Assembly: GCA_005281725.1 (NCBI GenBank)
Contig: SSBO01000003.1
Coordinates: 2,469,824-2,533,823 of the forward strand
Source: Wuchereria bancrofti
Lineage: Eukaryota > Nematoda > Chromadorea > Rhabditida > Onchocercidae
Length of the DNA: 64,000 bases
Direction of reading: 5' to 3'
Below are positions 25,490 to 37,900 of this stretch, piece after piece; the first letter of the stretch is position 1, and the number at the start of each line of letters is the position of its first letter. The notes under the pieces are model-generated. The model was not told where the DNA came from. It saw only the letters and a list, made by a program, of their open reading frames with translations, and made no database searches. A program made the translations under genes and the position numbers.

Positions 25490-28400
25490 GCTGTTTCTTA
25501 CATTGATTTGGTTGATCGATTTAAGAGAAAAAGGAGAAGATGGAGCAAAGTTTTTTAATTGTAATCTCTTTTGTTGTTGCACGCACCTCAAATGCTAATT
25601 TTTATATTCACTGAATTTTCTGAATTCCGTTTACAACCTGTCTGTAGTTGGTTTAATTTATTAGATGCAATGTCTTGGCTGAAAATAATATTTAACGGTA
25701 TCTCGTTTTCATCTACAATGAATTCTCATAATAACGACGTTTTTTGTTTAACCCCACTATTCCATAATATAATAATCTATATTCATCATTGTTTACCCAT
25801 AAAATTCCTACGCCTATTCAATCTACATTTTCCCGGGCGTGATTTTTTTTTTATTTCGTACATCTCTTATATACACAAAAGTGCGTGGTTTGTTCTGTAG
25901 TTCTTAAGTTCATGGTGTAATGTTCATGTTTTCTTTAAACTTAGTGTTGTCTTAATGTAATTGTTGTAGTAGGAAGCCAAGTCATTGTTGTTGCTGTTTT
26001 TTATAACTAATTTGAAACCTAATTTCAGTTGTGGATTCTCCTTTTTATCACTATTTAGGATAAGTTGCAGTTGGTTAATTTTCCTCATCTTTCCAGAATT
26101 TAAAGAATTTAAATTTTTACTTATGCAAGAATCAATTTTGGCTTTTTGTTTTAAACTGTATTTGTCAGTTTTGTAGACTTGGAATTTAAAAATTTGAGAT
26201 TTAAATTATGTTGCTCTGTACATCGTCTTTAAATAAATAAATAAATGACCACCGTTATCTATATTTTTGTACCGTTACTGACAAACTTATTATTTTTCCC
26301 TTGTGGGTGATAGAAAAGGAGGACAGCTTTGAGGAAGGCGAAAAGCAAAGGTTGTCATTTCAAAAAAAAGAAAACATCGAGAGATGCCTGGTGTATAAAC
26401 TTGATGACAACGAGTCAGTATCACCATCGTTGTTGTTCAAAATTCAAAAGTCAGTGCAACAGTGTTGTTACTTGGCTGAGTTGACCTCATTGGCTCTAAT
26501 TTTCCATCGTTTGCGTGCATTACTGCAAGACGTAATCGGTCGTTGCGTTCAATTCATCAAGTATTCGTCGTGATCGGTGATTTCTTCAATCTATGGGAAC
26601 AGGTGTGCTTCAAATTTATGTCAACTTCACACTTTTCTTTAAAGGGACTTGGACTTTTTTTCTTTTGATTCAAAAAGTGGATGAAATGAGTGAGAGTTTC
26701 TTTGTAGCTATGCTCCAATAAGGCGGTAAGATTTCAAAATTGTTTTGAAATTAGTAAACATATCTCATGTTGAAAGCATTACTGAATAGGTATACCATCA
26801 TCATGTTATAATGAAATGATATAGTTTCTTTTCATCTTTTTTCGTTTTGATTTTCACTTTGATTAAAGTTTTGGAAAAGAAAAAACGGATTTTCAAGAAG
26901 TCAATATGATTTCAATTTATTTCTCTTTCTCTTCCATCCGTTTCTCATTTATCTACTAAATATCCATTCTTCTCAACATTTAATAATTATTCTATCAGCC
27001 GATATATATCTCATCTCACACCACTTAATTTATTCACGATTTCATTACAATTATGATAAATATGCATAAAATATTTATTAGTGAGGAAAACACTAGCCAT
27101 TAGAGAAATATTTTAATAATTTCTTGTTCTTAATTTCATTTTAAATGGCTTATTTTATTTTCAACAAAATTCTAACAAATTTGATTAGCATCTATACCAT
27201 TTTATATTAATTGATTTGTTATAATAATATTTAATTCAGATTTTATAAATGACATAAAATATCTTTGTTCATTGATGGAAAAATACGGAAATATCAAAAA
27301 GCTAAAAATTGCATGCAATTATTTGTGCACGATTGCACACGACGAGTTATTGAATTTAAATTTTAAGCGATTTGAAATGAAGAGGAAATTTATTATTTTT
27401 TCAGAGAAAAAAGTTTATGAAGGAAATTATAATATAAATGGAATGTTACTTGAATTTGAATATCAAAATTTGAAATTCGTAGATCAAAGTTCACATGTAT
27501 AGAATGCGTAGTAGAATCAGATTATTACAGCACAATGGTGATTTTTTGAGAATAATCCAGACAAGTAAGAAAGATTTTTATGATTAGATGGACTGAATCT
27601 TTTTAATTCGCTATGTTCATAGTTTCAGTATATGAAAAAATCAATAAGCAGCATATGGGGTAAGAATGTTGACAAATGATGCCTGCCACTTGAGTCATTC
27701 ATTATTAAAGATTGAAATAAGCATCACATCCATGATGACAATCTTTTAGGTTCATAAGTTAGTTTATTAATCACATAATCCAGATCTGATGATGAATGTA
27801 GTTGATATTCGCTGTGTGTCGAGTAATAATTAATTTAATTTTAAATTTCTCGGTTTAGTTCACCTAAAGGATAAATTACAAGCAAATTAGCGCAATGTTG
27901 ACTTTTTGCTTTTTCTTTAGAATTTTAATCTATCTTTAAAATCTAAACAAACAGATGTTGAAAAATATACATTATCAGCAATATATATAATTCATAAACA
28001 ATTCCTTCCAAAATTCTGATCAATAAACAATTCTTGTCTTGATTAACAAACAATATGTAGTAATTTCAATGGATTTTTAATACGATACTTTTCCATTGGT
28101 ATTGAGAAATTCGATCACAAAGAAAAAAAGCAAAAAAAAAAATAGGAAGGAAATGTTGTAATTAAAGAAGACAATCCAAAAATTCTTTCAATAATTTGAA
28201 AAGGCACTTCATTTCTTTCACTGAAATGGTCTTTCAAGAAGTATGAAAGATTTTTAGAACACTTAAAATAGATATGCATAAAGCAGATTTCAATCCTATC
28301 AAGTGCTTCTTACTGTATGTAACAAAATGTATATAATATGAAAGTTTTCATATTTTGTCATTAAGCTTATGATAAATTAATTACATCATCTATTGTATGA

Positions 28401-31400
28401 ATTGCTATACGAAAATAATGGACTATTCAAATTATTGAATATTTCAAAGTAAAATAAGTTTTGGCTCATAGAATTCTTTCAAACTTTCCGAAGAACTAAA
28501 TTTATCAGTTAAAGGACCAAACAGATGACATGTCATTTTCCGTTTGCTATTATTAAGAATGAAGTTGACAATCTTCTTTGTTAATCTTACCACTCTCAAT
28601 AAAAGCTTTGTTGATCAATTAAGGTAAGACTGAAACATTAATCTCTCTGTACTATGAAGATACAGTATCGTTTCGATTAATCAACACAATCATTAAATGT
28701 GCAACGAAATCAACCACTAATATGTTTAGCTTACAGTTAACCATTTCATTTATATTACAGTATACTGAAATTGATTCATCGATCAGTGAAATATAATTTC
28801 AAGTAGTCATTGATAGCATACAGTGATAAACGAGGAGTAACACGAATGATAATGATATGATAAACATTGTAATGACATAAAAATAGATAAACAACAAATA
28901 ATTTAAAAATATTGCAGAACCTTTCATTCTAGAAGTTAATTGAAATTTTCAACTAAATGTCATTTTGAAGGCGCAGCATTAAATCTATTATTTATTCTTA
29001 TAAACTAATCCTATACTTTAAAATAATGCTCGATAATTAATTACTAGATGAAAGTTAGCAGTGATAGTAAATATGAAATGTTCAGAAAATATTTTAAATT
29101 GACAACTATAACTGATCACTATGGTAAATGAGCAAAATGTAATTTATTGAATTTTAAAAATTTCAAACAGTTGCTATCAAATTGACTGAATGAATACAAC
29201 TGACATTTCGATTGTTACTTAAATGCCATACAATATGGTTGGAAATATGTCTTTGATAATATGTTTATGATGAAAATCGTTTAAAAAATGTTTCAAACAA
29301 TTTGGATAGATGAAAAAATTTCTTCTTTTATAAGTTGAAAATATTATTACGAAATAGTCGAAAGATATTTTCAACTGTATCGCCTAATTTGACTCGTTAA
29401 ATGCATTTAAGCAATGGTTGAAAATGTTAGTTAGTTTATTAAACTGATTGAAAATTTCAAAATTCAATAAATTGATTGAAATTAGGATTATCCGTCAACA
29501 GATCGATGTTTCAAGGAAAACATTTTTTTTTCCATTTTGAATAAACGAACTGATTCCTTAGCATTAATAATTATCTTAAATGGTGACAAACTAGACTTTC
29601 ACTTAACAAAATTAGTGAATGTATTCAAAAAGCAAATCAGGATGACACCAAATGGCAGAATATTGATATATTGAGAAAAGTTGAAGTGGGAAAAAGAAGT
29701 GAATGCAATTCAGTTGTAATCAAATAAATAAACCAAATTTGATTGTTCGGAGGATAAGTCAGTTCTGCTGATTTTTTGCATTCAAATTATCAAATTTAAA
29801 GTCTAAAGGGGAAAAAAAACTCTAAATTTTTTCAACGATAGAATAAGCCATAAAATTTATTCTGCATGAAAGATTACCTGAAAATACTAAATGCTCAAAT
29901 GCACTCTTTATTTGTCATTTTTTTCAATTAAAATGATGTCTATCATAACAGTTTATGTTCTTAGTTTTAGATCTTCTGAAAAACTTTTATTTGGAATTAA
30001 AATTAAAATCAATTTGGTAAATGTAAAGTGTAAATGCACGGGTAGAAATTATTAATAAAAGTAACTTGCTTACATAATTTTTTGACTCTGATAAATATTA
30101 TAACAATAAATGCTTTGCAGTGTTAAATAATTTAAAAACATGCTGTATAAGTAAATTAAAAATAGCTAATACGCGTAATGAAATTACTTTTAATTTCAAA
30201 AATTTAAACTTTTCGGAAAGATTTACCTATGGGGTTAGAATTTGTTAATCACTAGCAAAATAATTTAACAATTAATGACGTAGGTTTGCAACAAAAGATT
30301 ATTTTTGGATTATCGACTGCTAAAGAAAGAATCAACAGATAGTTGCAATTTTATTAATTTAAATGCTAACTTAGTAAAGTTGAATTGACATTATTTAATA
30401 TAACTGGTTATGATATTTCAACAATGAAACCTTTTCTGCAACTTCCTCCGATGATACTTCATGGAAGGAAGCTCCGGTAGCAATATTAAACTTTATCAAT
30501 CTTAAATTAAATTTTTAGAAATTATTTAACAACTAGCATTATCACATGCTAATAAATGACAAATGTATTCATTTAAAAGTAAAACTATAACGAACTTATG
30601 TGTATTTGTGTAATGAAATGATGACTATAGCTATGAGGTGACAACAATGAAATGGTTGAAAACATACCAAACAACTGCAATGATTTTTAAATGTTTAATA
30701 GAATTGCTAATAATTTGCTCAGATATTATTTAGAATATTTTTTAATTTCTTTTCCAATAATATTTTTTCAATGAATGTTACTATCACTGAAGCAATAACA
30801 TTCATTGTCGCCGCAATTTGTCACTTCAACCTTTTTTGGTTATAAAGCATTTGTATTTCATTTAAACAAACAATGTCAAATGACTGACTTTCTAAATCAT
30901 GGCAATAATATGATTCATTCAATTTGATTACTAATTTATGCCAAAATATGAATCGCATAAAGCAAATCTTCATAGCAAATATATTTAAGTAAGATAGTTA
31001 ATTACCAACTAGATGGATCAGATAGGAAATAAACGGTAGATTATTTGTTTAAGAAATAGTTTTTTTAAGCTCGAAGTTTTATGCTGGAAGTTTAAACAAC
31101 ATAATACATTTAAACGAACTTACAGAAAGGAAAAATTGAGAAAAAAGAAAGTTTAAGAAAAAAGAATTAATTTTGCTTAACAAATAAGCGGAACTTATTG
31201 TTAGAGTTTAAAGTGAATAAATGAAAAGCTTATCTGTCTAGCAGAAAAGTGTAAACCGTATCATTAAATTAGAGAATATTTGCAACATATCACTTTTTAT
31301 GAATTTATATTTATTCTGCAAGTTGTAGCTACATTTTTTTTTTTTTGTATAAGTAATTAGCATAATATCCTTGTCATAATTTTAGCAATGTGAGCAATTC

Positions 31401-31904
31401 TATTATTTGCACCTTTGATTATTTTTATTCCAGAAAAATGATGTAATAATAAGGTTAATGGAATATAAAAGATAGTTGTTAAATTTCAGATATAGGCGGA
31501 AATGTCGAAATTCATTTAATTTTTGCTAATTTTTTTTTGAATTCCAATTATTTTTTCGTCACTATATTGGTACTTTCATTTTCTTTCAAATAAAATAAAA
31601 TGTATTAAAAAGTTAGTATTTGATATTAATAGTCATAGCAGTAGTAATACTAGTAGAAATAATAGTTCTATTCCAATTTAATTGAGTAATTTTTCATCAA
31701 TAAAACGGAAATAAACTTCAAAAACAATCCGTAATAAACTTTGATAATTTATATAGAAAGGATGGATTTACAATTGAGAATAAATCAATATTTCATGAAC
31801 AACTGTTCTCCAATCCTATCCTACCTATTAGCAATTCTTAGTGTTGTTATTATTTCGTTTTAAATTTCACATTATTGAAATATTTTCTCATCATTTGAAC
31901 AACT
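25490..31904. other. 3' end of SR gene and gene-poor AT-rich region
   Basis: The first 0.75 kb is probably the SR gene's 3' UTR: an AATAAA hexamer lies at 26232-26237 within an AAATAAATAAATAAAT run. Beyond it, open frames such as 26301-26573 and 27272-27502 have no recognisable domain and no splice partners that extend them. From about 26.8 kb the sequence becomes very AT-rich and I see no gene until the secreted-protein start at 31905. Confidence 0.5.
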
Positions 31905-33977
31905 ATGCATCTTCTTGGCTTCATTATTTTTACTCTTTTAATGGTAATATCAATTGCTGAAATTCTGGTATGTTATATAAATTAAATTTCAATAAATCGA
32001 AAGAGATGGAAACATTTGAAAAACTTTTTATTTCACATATAATTTATGCCTAAACTAGCATGCAATTATATTTGAACATATAATCTTTGAACACTAAAAT
32101 TCATTCATTTTATTAAGAATGGTTAATTACCACTGTTTAATTGATAATATTGACAATGCCTCATTCAGATATGTTCTGATACATACATATTTTCAGATGC
32201 CATACATATATAAATCTATTCTCTCTCTTAATTGATACGAGTAGCTAATTATCAGTGATTAAAACTTACAGATGAAAAATTTGCCCGTATATGCCTATTA
32301 ATTATTCATTTGTTATGTATTTGCTAATTTAGTTAACATAAAATTTTATTTTACAAATTTTTTTTTCAAATTATTTTGTTAATAATGCAAATTTCAGCTT
32401 AATATCCATTATTCCATATTTTACTGAATTTTAATTTATAGATACAAGCAAAAGTTATTTTAATTTATTTTAATTAATTTATTAAATCTTTTTCCGTTCC
32501 TTTTATTTTTTTTTTTTCTTTTGAAGAAATGCAGCGATATAATAACACGAAGAGCAATTGAGAAACGCGGACGACAAATTAATTTAAAATGTCTTGAAAA
32601 TAAGAAGCAGTTGGAGAAGTGTAAAAACCATACAGCTGCCGACATTGCCTGGAAGAACTTCGAACAAATTAATGAGAATTACTTTACGGTTAGCGTAAAA
32701 ATTTCATTAAAATTGAACTAATTTAAAAAAAATTTTTTTTCCTTTCTCTTCAAATATATGATTAAAATAATTGAACATATTAAAATATAAACCTTATCTT
32801 GTTTTTTCTAAAGGCATTGGATTCTTGTAAGGAAGGAAAACGTAAAAAGCGACAATGCGGATGTAGCAGCAGTTCATCAAACTTACATCATGATGATCCT
32901 AATTTAAATCACGGTCTTAAATATTCTAAAAAATTAGAAAATCGAGTAAGGCGGAATGTACATGGTAGTAGTGATGATAAAAATGATCAGGTAAAATTAA
33001 TCATGTATTAATGAGATTATGTTAATTAAATCTGTTTGCAACAACAAATTTAGGAATGATGCCTCTCAAAAAGTTTACATTTCTGAAATTGTTTATTTCG
33101 TTTTTTTTTTCGTTTTTAGGAAGCTAACAATGATTACTCCAAGGATTTCATGCGATTCAAAAGAAATGAATGTTTGAAAGATAGTAGACAAGAAAAAACT
33201 CGTTTGCTTGAAAAATTCGCAAGATCATGTAAACCTGATACCGTGTTAGTTTTATTTTATTATAGTGACAAATTTAAATCTTAATAATACCCTCAGAAAT
33301 TCAAGAACTGCTTCGTATAATAATTATTTATGCAAATTATTTTAGAGAGAAGTAAGAAAGCATATATAAACACCGACATATTTATTCCAATTATTTTCTT
33401 AATCACTTGTTAGAATTTTTACTTCAATGGCTAACCCAATTTACTTTATCATTTGAAATATTGTTCACGATACTAAAGCTAAAAAAATTCAACAAACTCT
33501 CCCTACCATTATTTTTAAAATTATCAATTCTAACCTATTTTCTATCCTAATATAAGATGGATTTCAAACATTAAATAGACTTTTCCACACAGATTAACTG
33601 GAAAATATCAACTTCAGAGAGTTTCAAAAATTTACAAAAAAACTCTGCAACTAAATCTCTTCAATAAAAAATGCTTAATTTCTTGGGAAATGTTCTTTTT
33701 ATCCCTAATTTTTTAAAATATATACCTTTGTTCCTTCTAAGCAAGTAACAATGACTAGAAATCAACAGTTTAACTTTTGACCTATTTTATCAAGCGAATT
33801 TTATCAATTATCAATTTGCTTAATTCACAATAACAAATGAGTCATTTTTTCAGATATGATCGAGATAAGGTAAGTGAGACCTGCAAAGATAATTTGAGCA
33901 AATTATCGAAAGAAAGACACAAAGCTTATAGCAATTATGTGACATCTTTCCGAGTTTGTTATGGTTCTCTCAATTAA
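31905..33977 (+). CDS. Secreted ten-cysteine protein, function unknown
   Basis: Five exons: 31905-31967, 32527-32688, 32814-32990, 33120-33244 and 33854-33977. All have GT-AG junctions and continuous phase, giving 216 aa. The first exon is a signal peptide (MHLLGFIIFTLLMVISIAEI). The mature part has Cys at 23, 43, 53, 80, 90, 92, 152, 171, 186 and 211, consistent with five disulphides. Two helix-like four-cysteine blocks (23-80 and 152-211) have similar spacing and similar ends (CKN..NENYFTALDSC, CKD..YSNYVTSFRVC). The linker is basic and Ser-rich with CGC, KRKKR and a furin-like RVRR (119-122). I do not recognise the family; it recalls nematode Cys-rich secreted families, possibly DUF19-like, but I cannot confirm that. 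The upstream 5' end is undefined. It is convergent with the branching-enzyme gene. Confidence 0.75.
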
Positions 33978-34986
33978 AGTTATTTTATCACATGCATACA
34001 ATATCTATTTTAACTAATATAATTTCGTTGTCTTCACATAATTAATTGCAAATGAACTTTATTCCATAATGTGTTATGGATCATTATCTTCTCTTCATTT
34101 TATAATTCATTAAAGTTGAACATGTCTAATATCAATAACTACTCCCAAAATATCAGGTGTAAAACTCTGGCAATATCAAATACTGTGTAGAAAAATACAT
34201 GATGAAATTTCCATACATCTTTTCCATATGATTAAGAAAACTGTAACTCAATTTATTACTGCGTAAGAAAAGCCCTAAAGCATAACCGACGAATCGTATA
34301 AATTCGAAAATTCAAATTGGTTTAGAAAAATCACAAATGATATTGACAAACAAAAAGCACTACAAGCATATGATTTAAAGGATAGAAAGTGCAATTCGAT
34401 AGCATTCTTCAAAGAAAAAAGAAACAGTAATCAATGAAAAGAGGTAACAGAAAAAATAACTAATATACATAGTAAAATTTGTGACATGAAGTAGCTACTC
34501 CTAAGTTAATTATGCGGTTGTTTCATAAGATCGAGAAAATATGAAAATGAAAATGATAACATTTGTTTATGATAACAAATCATTTGAAAAGTGATCAAAG
34601 TAAGCAATATCATATTGACATGACTAGTTAAAATTGCAATAATAATATGGATAAAAAACCCACAAAACTAGGTTGACAGTGTGATTGTGTCTGGAACTTA
34701 AAAATTTTGCTTCAATTCTCAACTTCTTTCTATACCGAAGCAATAAAGTATAGCAATACGAATAAAGTAATAAATTATAGATGAAAAGCTGAAACTAATA
34801 ATTTTAAACATCTAGCGTATGTATTTTCTGATTAATAGAAAAAGTAATTGGAAAAGGAGAGAGTTTAATGAAAATAAAATATGAGTGAAAAGAATAGAGA
34901 GAAAATGCGAAAGCAGATGTACAATTATGCATTCACCGTCTTTTTTCATTACCATCGTTTTTATTTTGAGAAATACTTAAAATGAA
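33978..34986. other. Convergent intergenic region
   Basis: About 1 kb lies between the stop codons of the secreted-protein gene (plus) and the branching-enzyme gene (minus). It should contain both 3' UTRs. No open frame or repeat stands out. Confidence 0.6.
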
Positions 34987-37900
34987 TCAGGAAATACGCT
35001 TTTCGCCTACTTTTTCCAAGACAATAGCAACACGGCATGGAATATATACGAAAAGATGATTTCGTCGACCAGCATAACCTTCCGGGAAAGTAAAATAATG
35101 TTGATTTTTATCCAATCGATTAAAACCACCAAATTCAGAGTCATCAGTACTCAATGCCAATGCATACCTCAAAATATTTCATCTATTTGATACTGTCACA
35201 TATTATTCACATTAATTTCAATTTTTTGAATCAAAAAAGCTCTTAAAATTAAATCGCTGTTTGAGGAGTTAGTAAAACTTTCATTATTACCATATTCCCA
35301 CTTCTATTCCTCCAATTTCACAGTAGCCAAATTTAAAAATTCAAAATGCTTTGAATGATAGCTCGAGTAAGCCTTCGTTCTTTTCCATCTTTTCTTCCAA
35401 TCATATGCACGGAGAACAAACAAAAAAGTTGAAGAAGTGTGACAGTATATAACATAAAAACTTACTCTCCTGCCACTTCGATACCAATTTTGTAATCCGA
35501 GAAACTCTTGTGCGTATGAAAATTGAAAATAAAAAGAAGGCCAGCACGTTCGAATGCTATAACTTTATCATCCTGATGCTTCCACGAAGTATATGCCTAT
35601 AAAATTATGTACCATAGTTTCAGTAAAGATGGTTATTCATTTACAACGCAGCAACTGAATTCAATGAAGCACTAAATTTGATACATCAATTGTTGTTTAT
35701 GGAAATTTCCTACGATTAAAGAATTTATTTATACCGGCCCATGTGATAAGAAAAGATGTTTCTGTTCCAATTGGTTCATGGCACGATCAAAATTATTCAA
35801 GTATTTATATCGAAGAAGCTCATCATCCACTAAATTCCATTGCCTGCGGCAGTAACAAAATGACTCGTTGTTACCCACACGTGGAAAATCAAGCCATTCT
35901 GGATGACCGAATTCGTTACCTGAAAAGGAGAAATTAGATGAGATAAAGTTATGAACCGAAAATTTAAATCCAATAATAACTACTCAATGTTATAGTGATT
36001 GAGTTTGTCTCAATTCTTGCAGAATTTATTTATGGAAGATTGTATAGGATCATCACTAAATTTCATGACAACTTTCAACTGTCACATATTTTTTGGAGAT
36101 TACTATAAAATTTCATCTAATTTTTGCTAAGAAAAATTAAGCATCAAAGAATTTCTGCTCGGAAATTAAGCGAATGAATTAAATAAGACAGTTCTTAATG
36201 GCTGACATTAGAAAAGAGGTGATAAGAATGATCAGATAACAGAATGAATTTAAAAAGATGACAAGCATGTGTCGTACTTATAAAAGTTTACCTTTTAAAA
36301 GAAATTTTTTGCCAAAATTAACTTATTATCAAATTTATCTTAAAAAATTTTTGTTGGTGAAATTTTTTTCCAAGCAAAAGAACATTGACAAATGTTCCAA
36401 TTTCTTTACAAATAGTTCATTTGAGAATTTCAGAGTTTCAAATGTTTTCAAGAAAAAAACCGACAAAGCAGCTAAAAATGGACCAAATGTTTAGTTCATC
36501 CTATTTTTTTTCCTGCTGAAGCAACTTTCTATCAATTAATTTGTTACTACAACAATCATTAGATGTTTAAAGAGTTGTTTAATAAGATGAAATGGCTAAG
36601 AGATGTTAACCAGCAAACATTAAATATATAAGGTTGACGTATGAACACGTATATACATAAACAACTGTTTTTACAACCAGGCATTGTTGATCCCGCTGAA
36701 AAGGAAGCACAACCAGGGATTTAAATCCAATCAGATCAGTAGTGAATTTTAGAAAACCTCGAATTTTCTTTTTTTTTTTTTTTTTTTAGAAAAGAAATTT
36801 TACCAATGAAATTCAACCATGCTTCGCCACCTAATCCATATGTGATAAGACGAATCATTTTATGCAGTGCTATACCACGTTCAATTATAGGAGTTAATGG
36901 TGATGTAACAGACATGAAATCGTACATTTCTGAAAATTCGTTCCCTGATGACTATTAACAATTATTTTTTTTTCCCCTCCTTCCAATTATAAGTTGGATT
37001 TTTTTTTCTTTTTGAATATATCTTATAAGAGATCATTCAAAAATGCAACATTCATTGAAGACGAAATAATTAATAGAGTTAACCTTTATCCATCAACCAA
37101 AACGCAATCGTCTTATCACCAACAAGAGCCTGATCGTGTGATTCAGCATATGCAATATGCTTCTCAGCGTATCTGAAATTGGTTAACAACTGTAGAAATG
37201 TTGTCAGGCAACAAAGAAATGCTGCAATAACAAGGAGCAATAACAAACAAAGGAAACCTTAAATCTTGGCATCACCTTCTATTTTCTAGCGTAAATACCA
37301 AATTAGAAATATCCCAGTCTTCATCAGAGAAATGTTTGAGAAGTTTAATCCACAAATCCGGTGCTGCCATTGCTAAGCGATAATCGAAACCTTGTCCACC
37401 TTCTTCGACTGGTCGACATAAGGCTGGCATACCACTTACTTCCTGCAGCGGAAAAATTATTAAAACCTGAATGCGTCGTTCATTTATTGCAAACAACAAT
37501 TATTTGCACTGTAAGAGAAGAATGTAAATCGTAAGGGATGTGAATTTTTTTCATTTTTAAATTCCAGTAGAATCTGATTTTAAAAGAATGAAAGAAATGA
37601 ATGAGAGTCTTCATTTAAATCGAAGATTTAGCGCTATATAGTACAACTAGATATATAAGTAGTCCTGAAAAACAGGCCAAAATAATTCTAGTAAACTGTC
37701 TATTAACTGCACAAAAAACGTAAACCATTGATTTCATTATAGCACCAACGACCATTTCAGTTAAGATTTGATGGGTTTAAAAACTGATCTATGTTTATGT
37801 TTATATGTCTGCATATAGTGATGATAAAATTGAACTAACTTCAGCAATTGTCACGACACTGGGAAATTTACGGTGCAAAAATGAGTTCGCAAGCATTAGA

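Noticed and set aside
26301..26573. 90-codon frame downstream of the SR gene
   Set aside because: No domain, no supporting splice signals in phase; lies next to the likely poly(A) site and appears to be UTR or intergenic.
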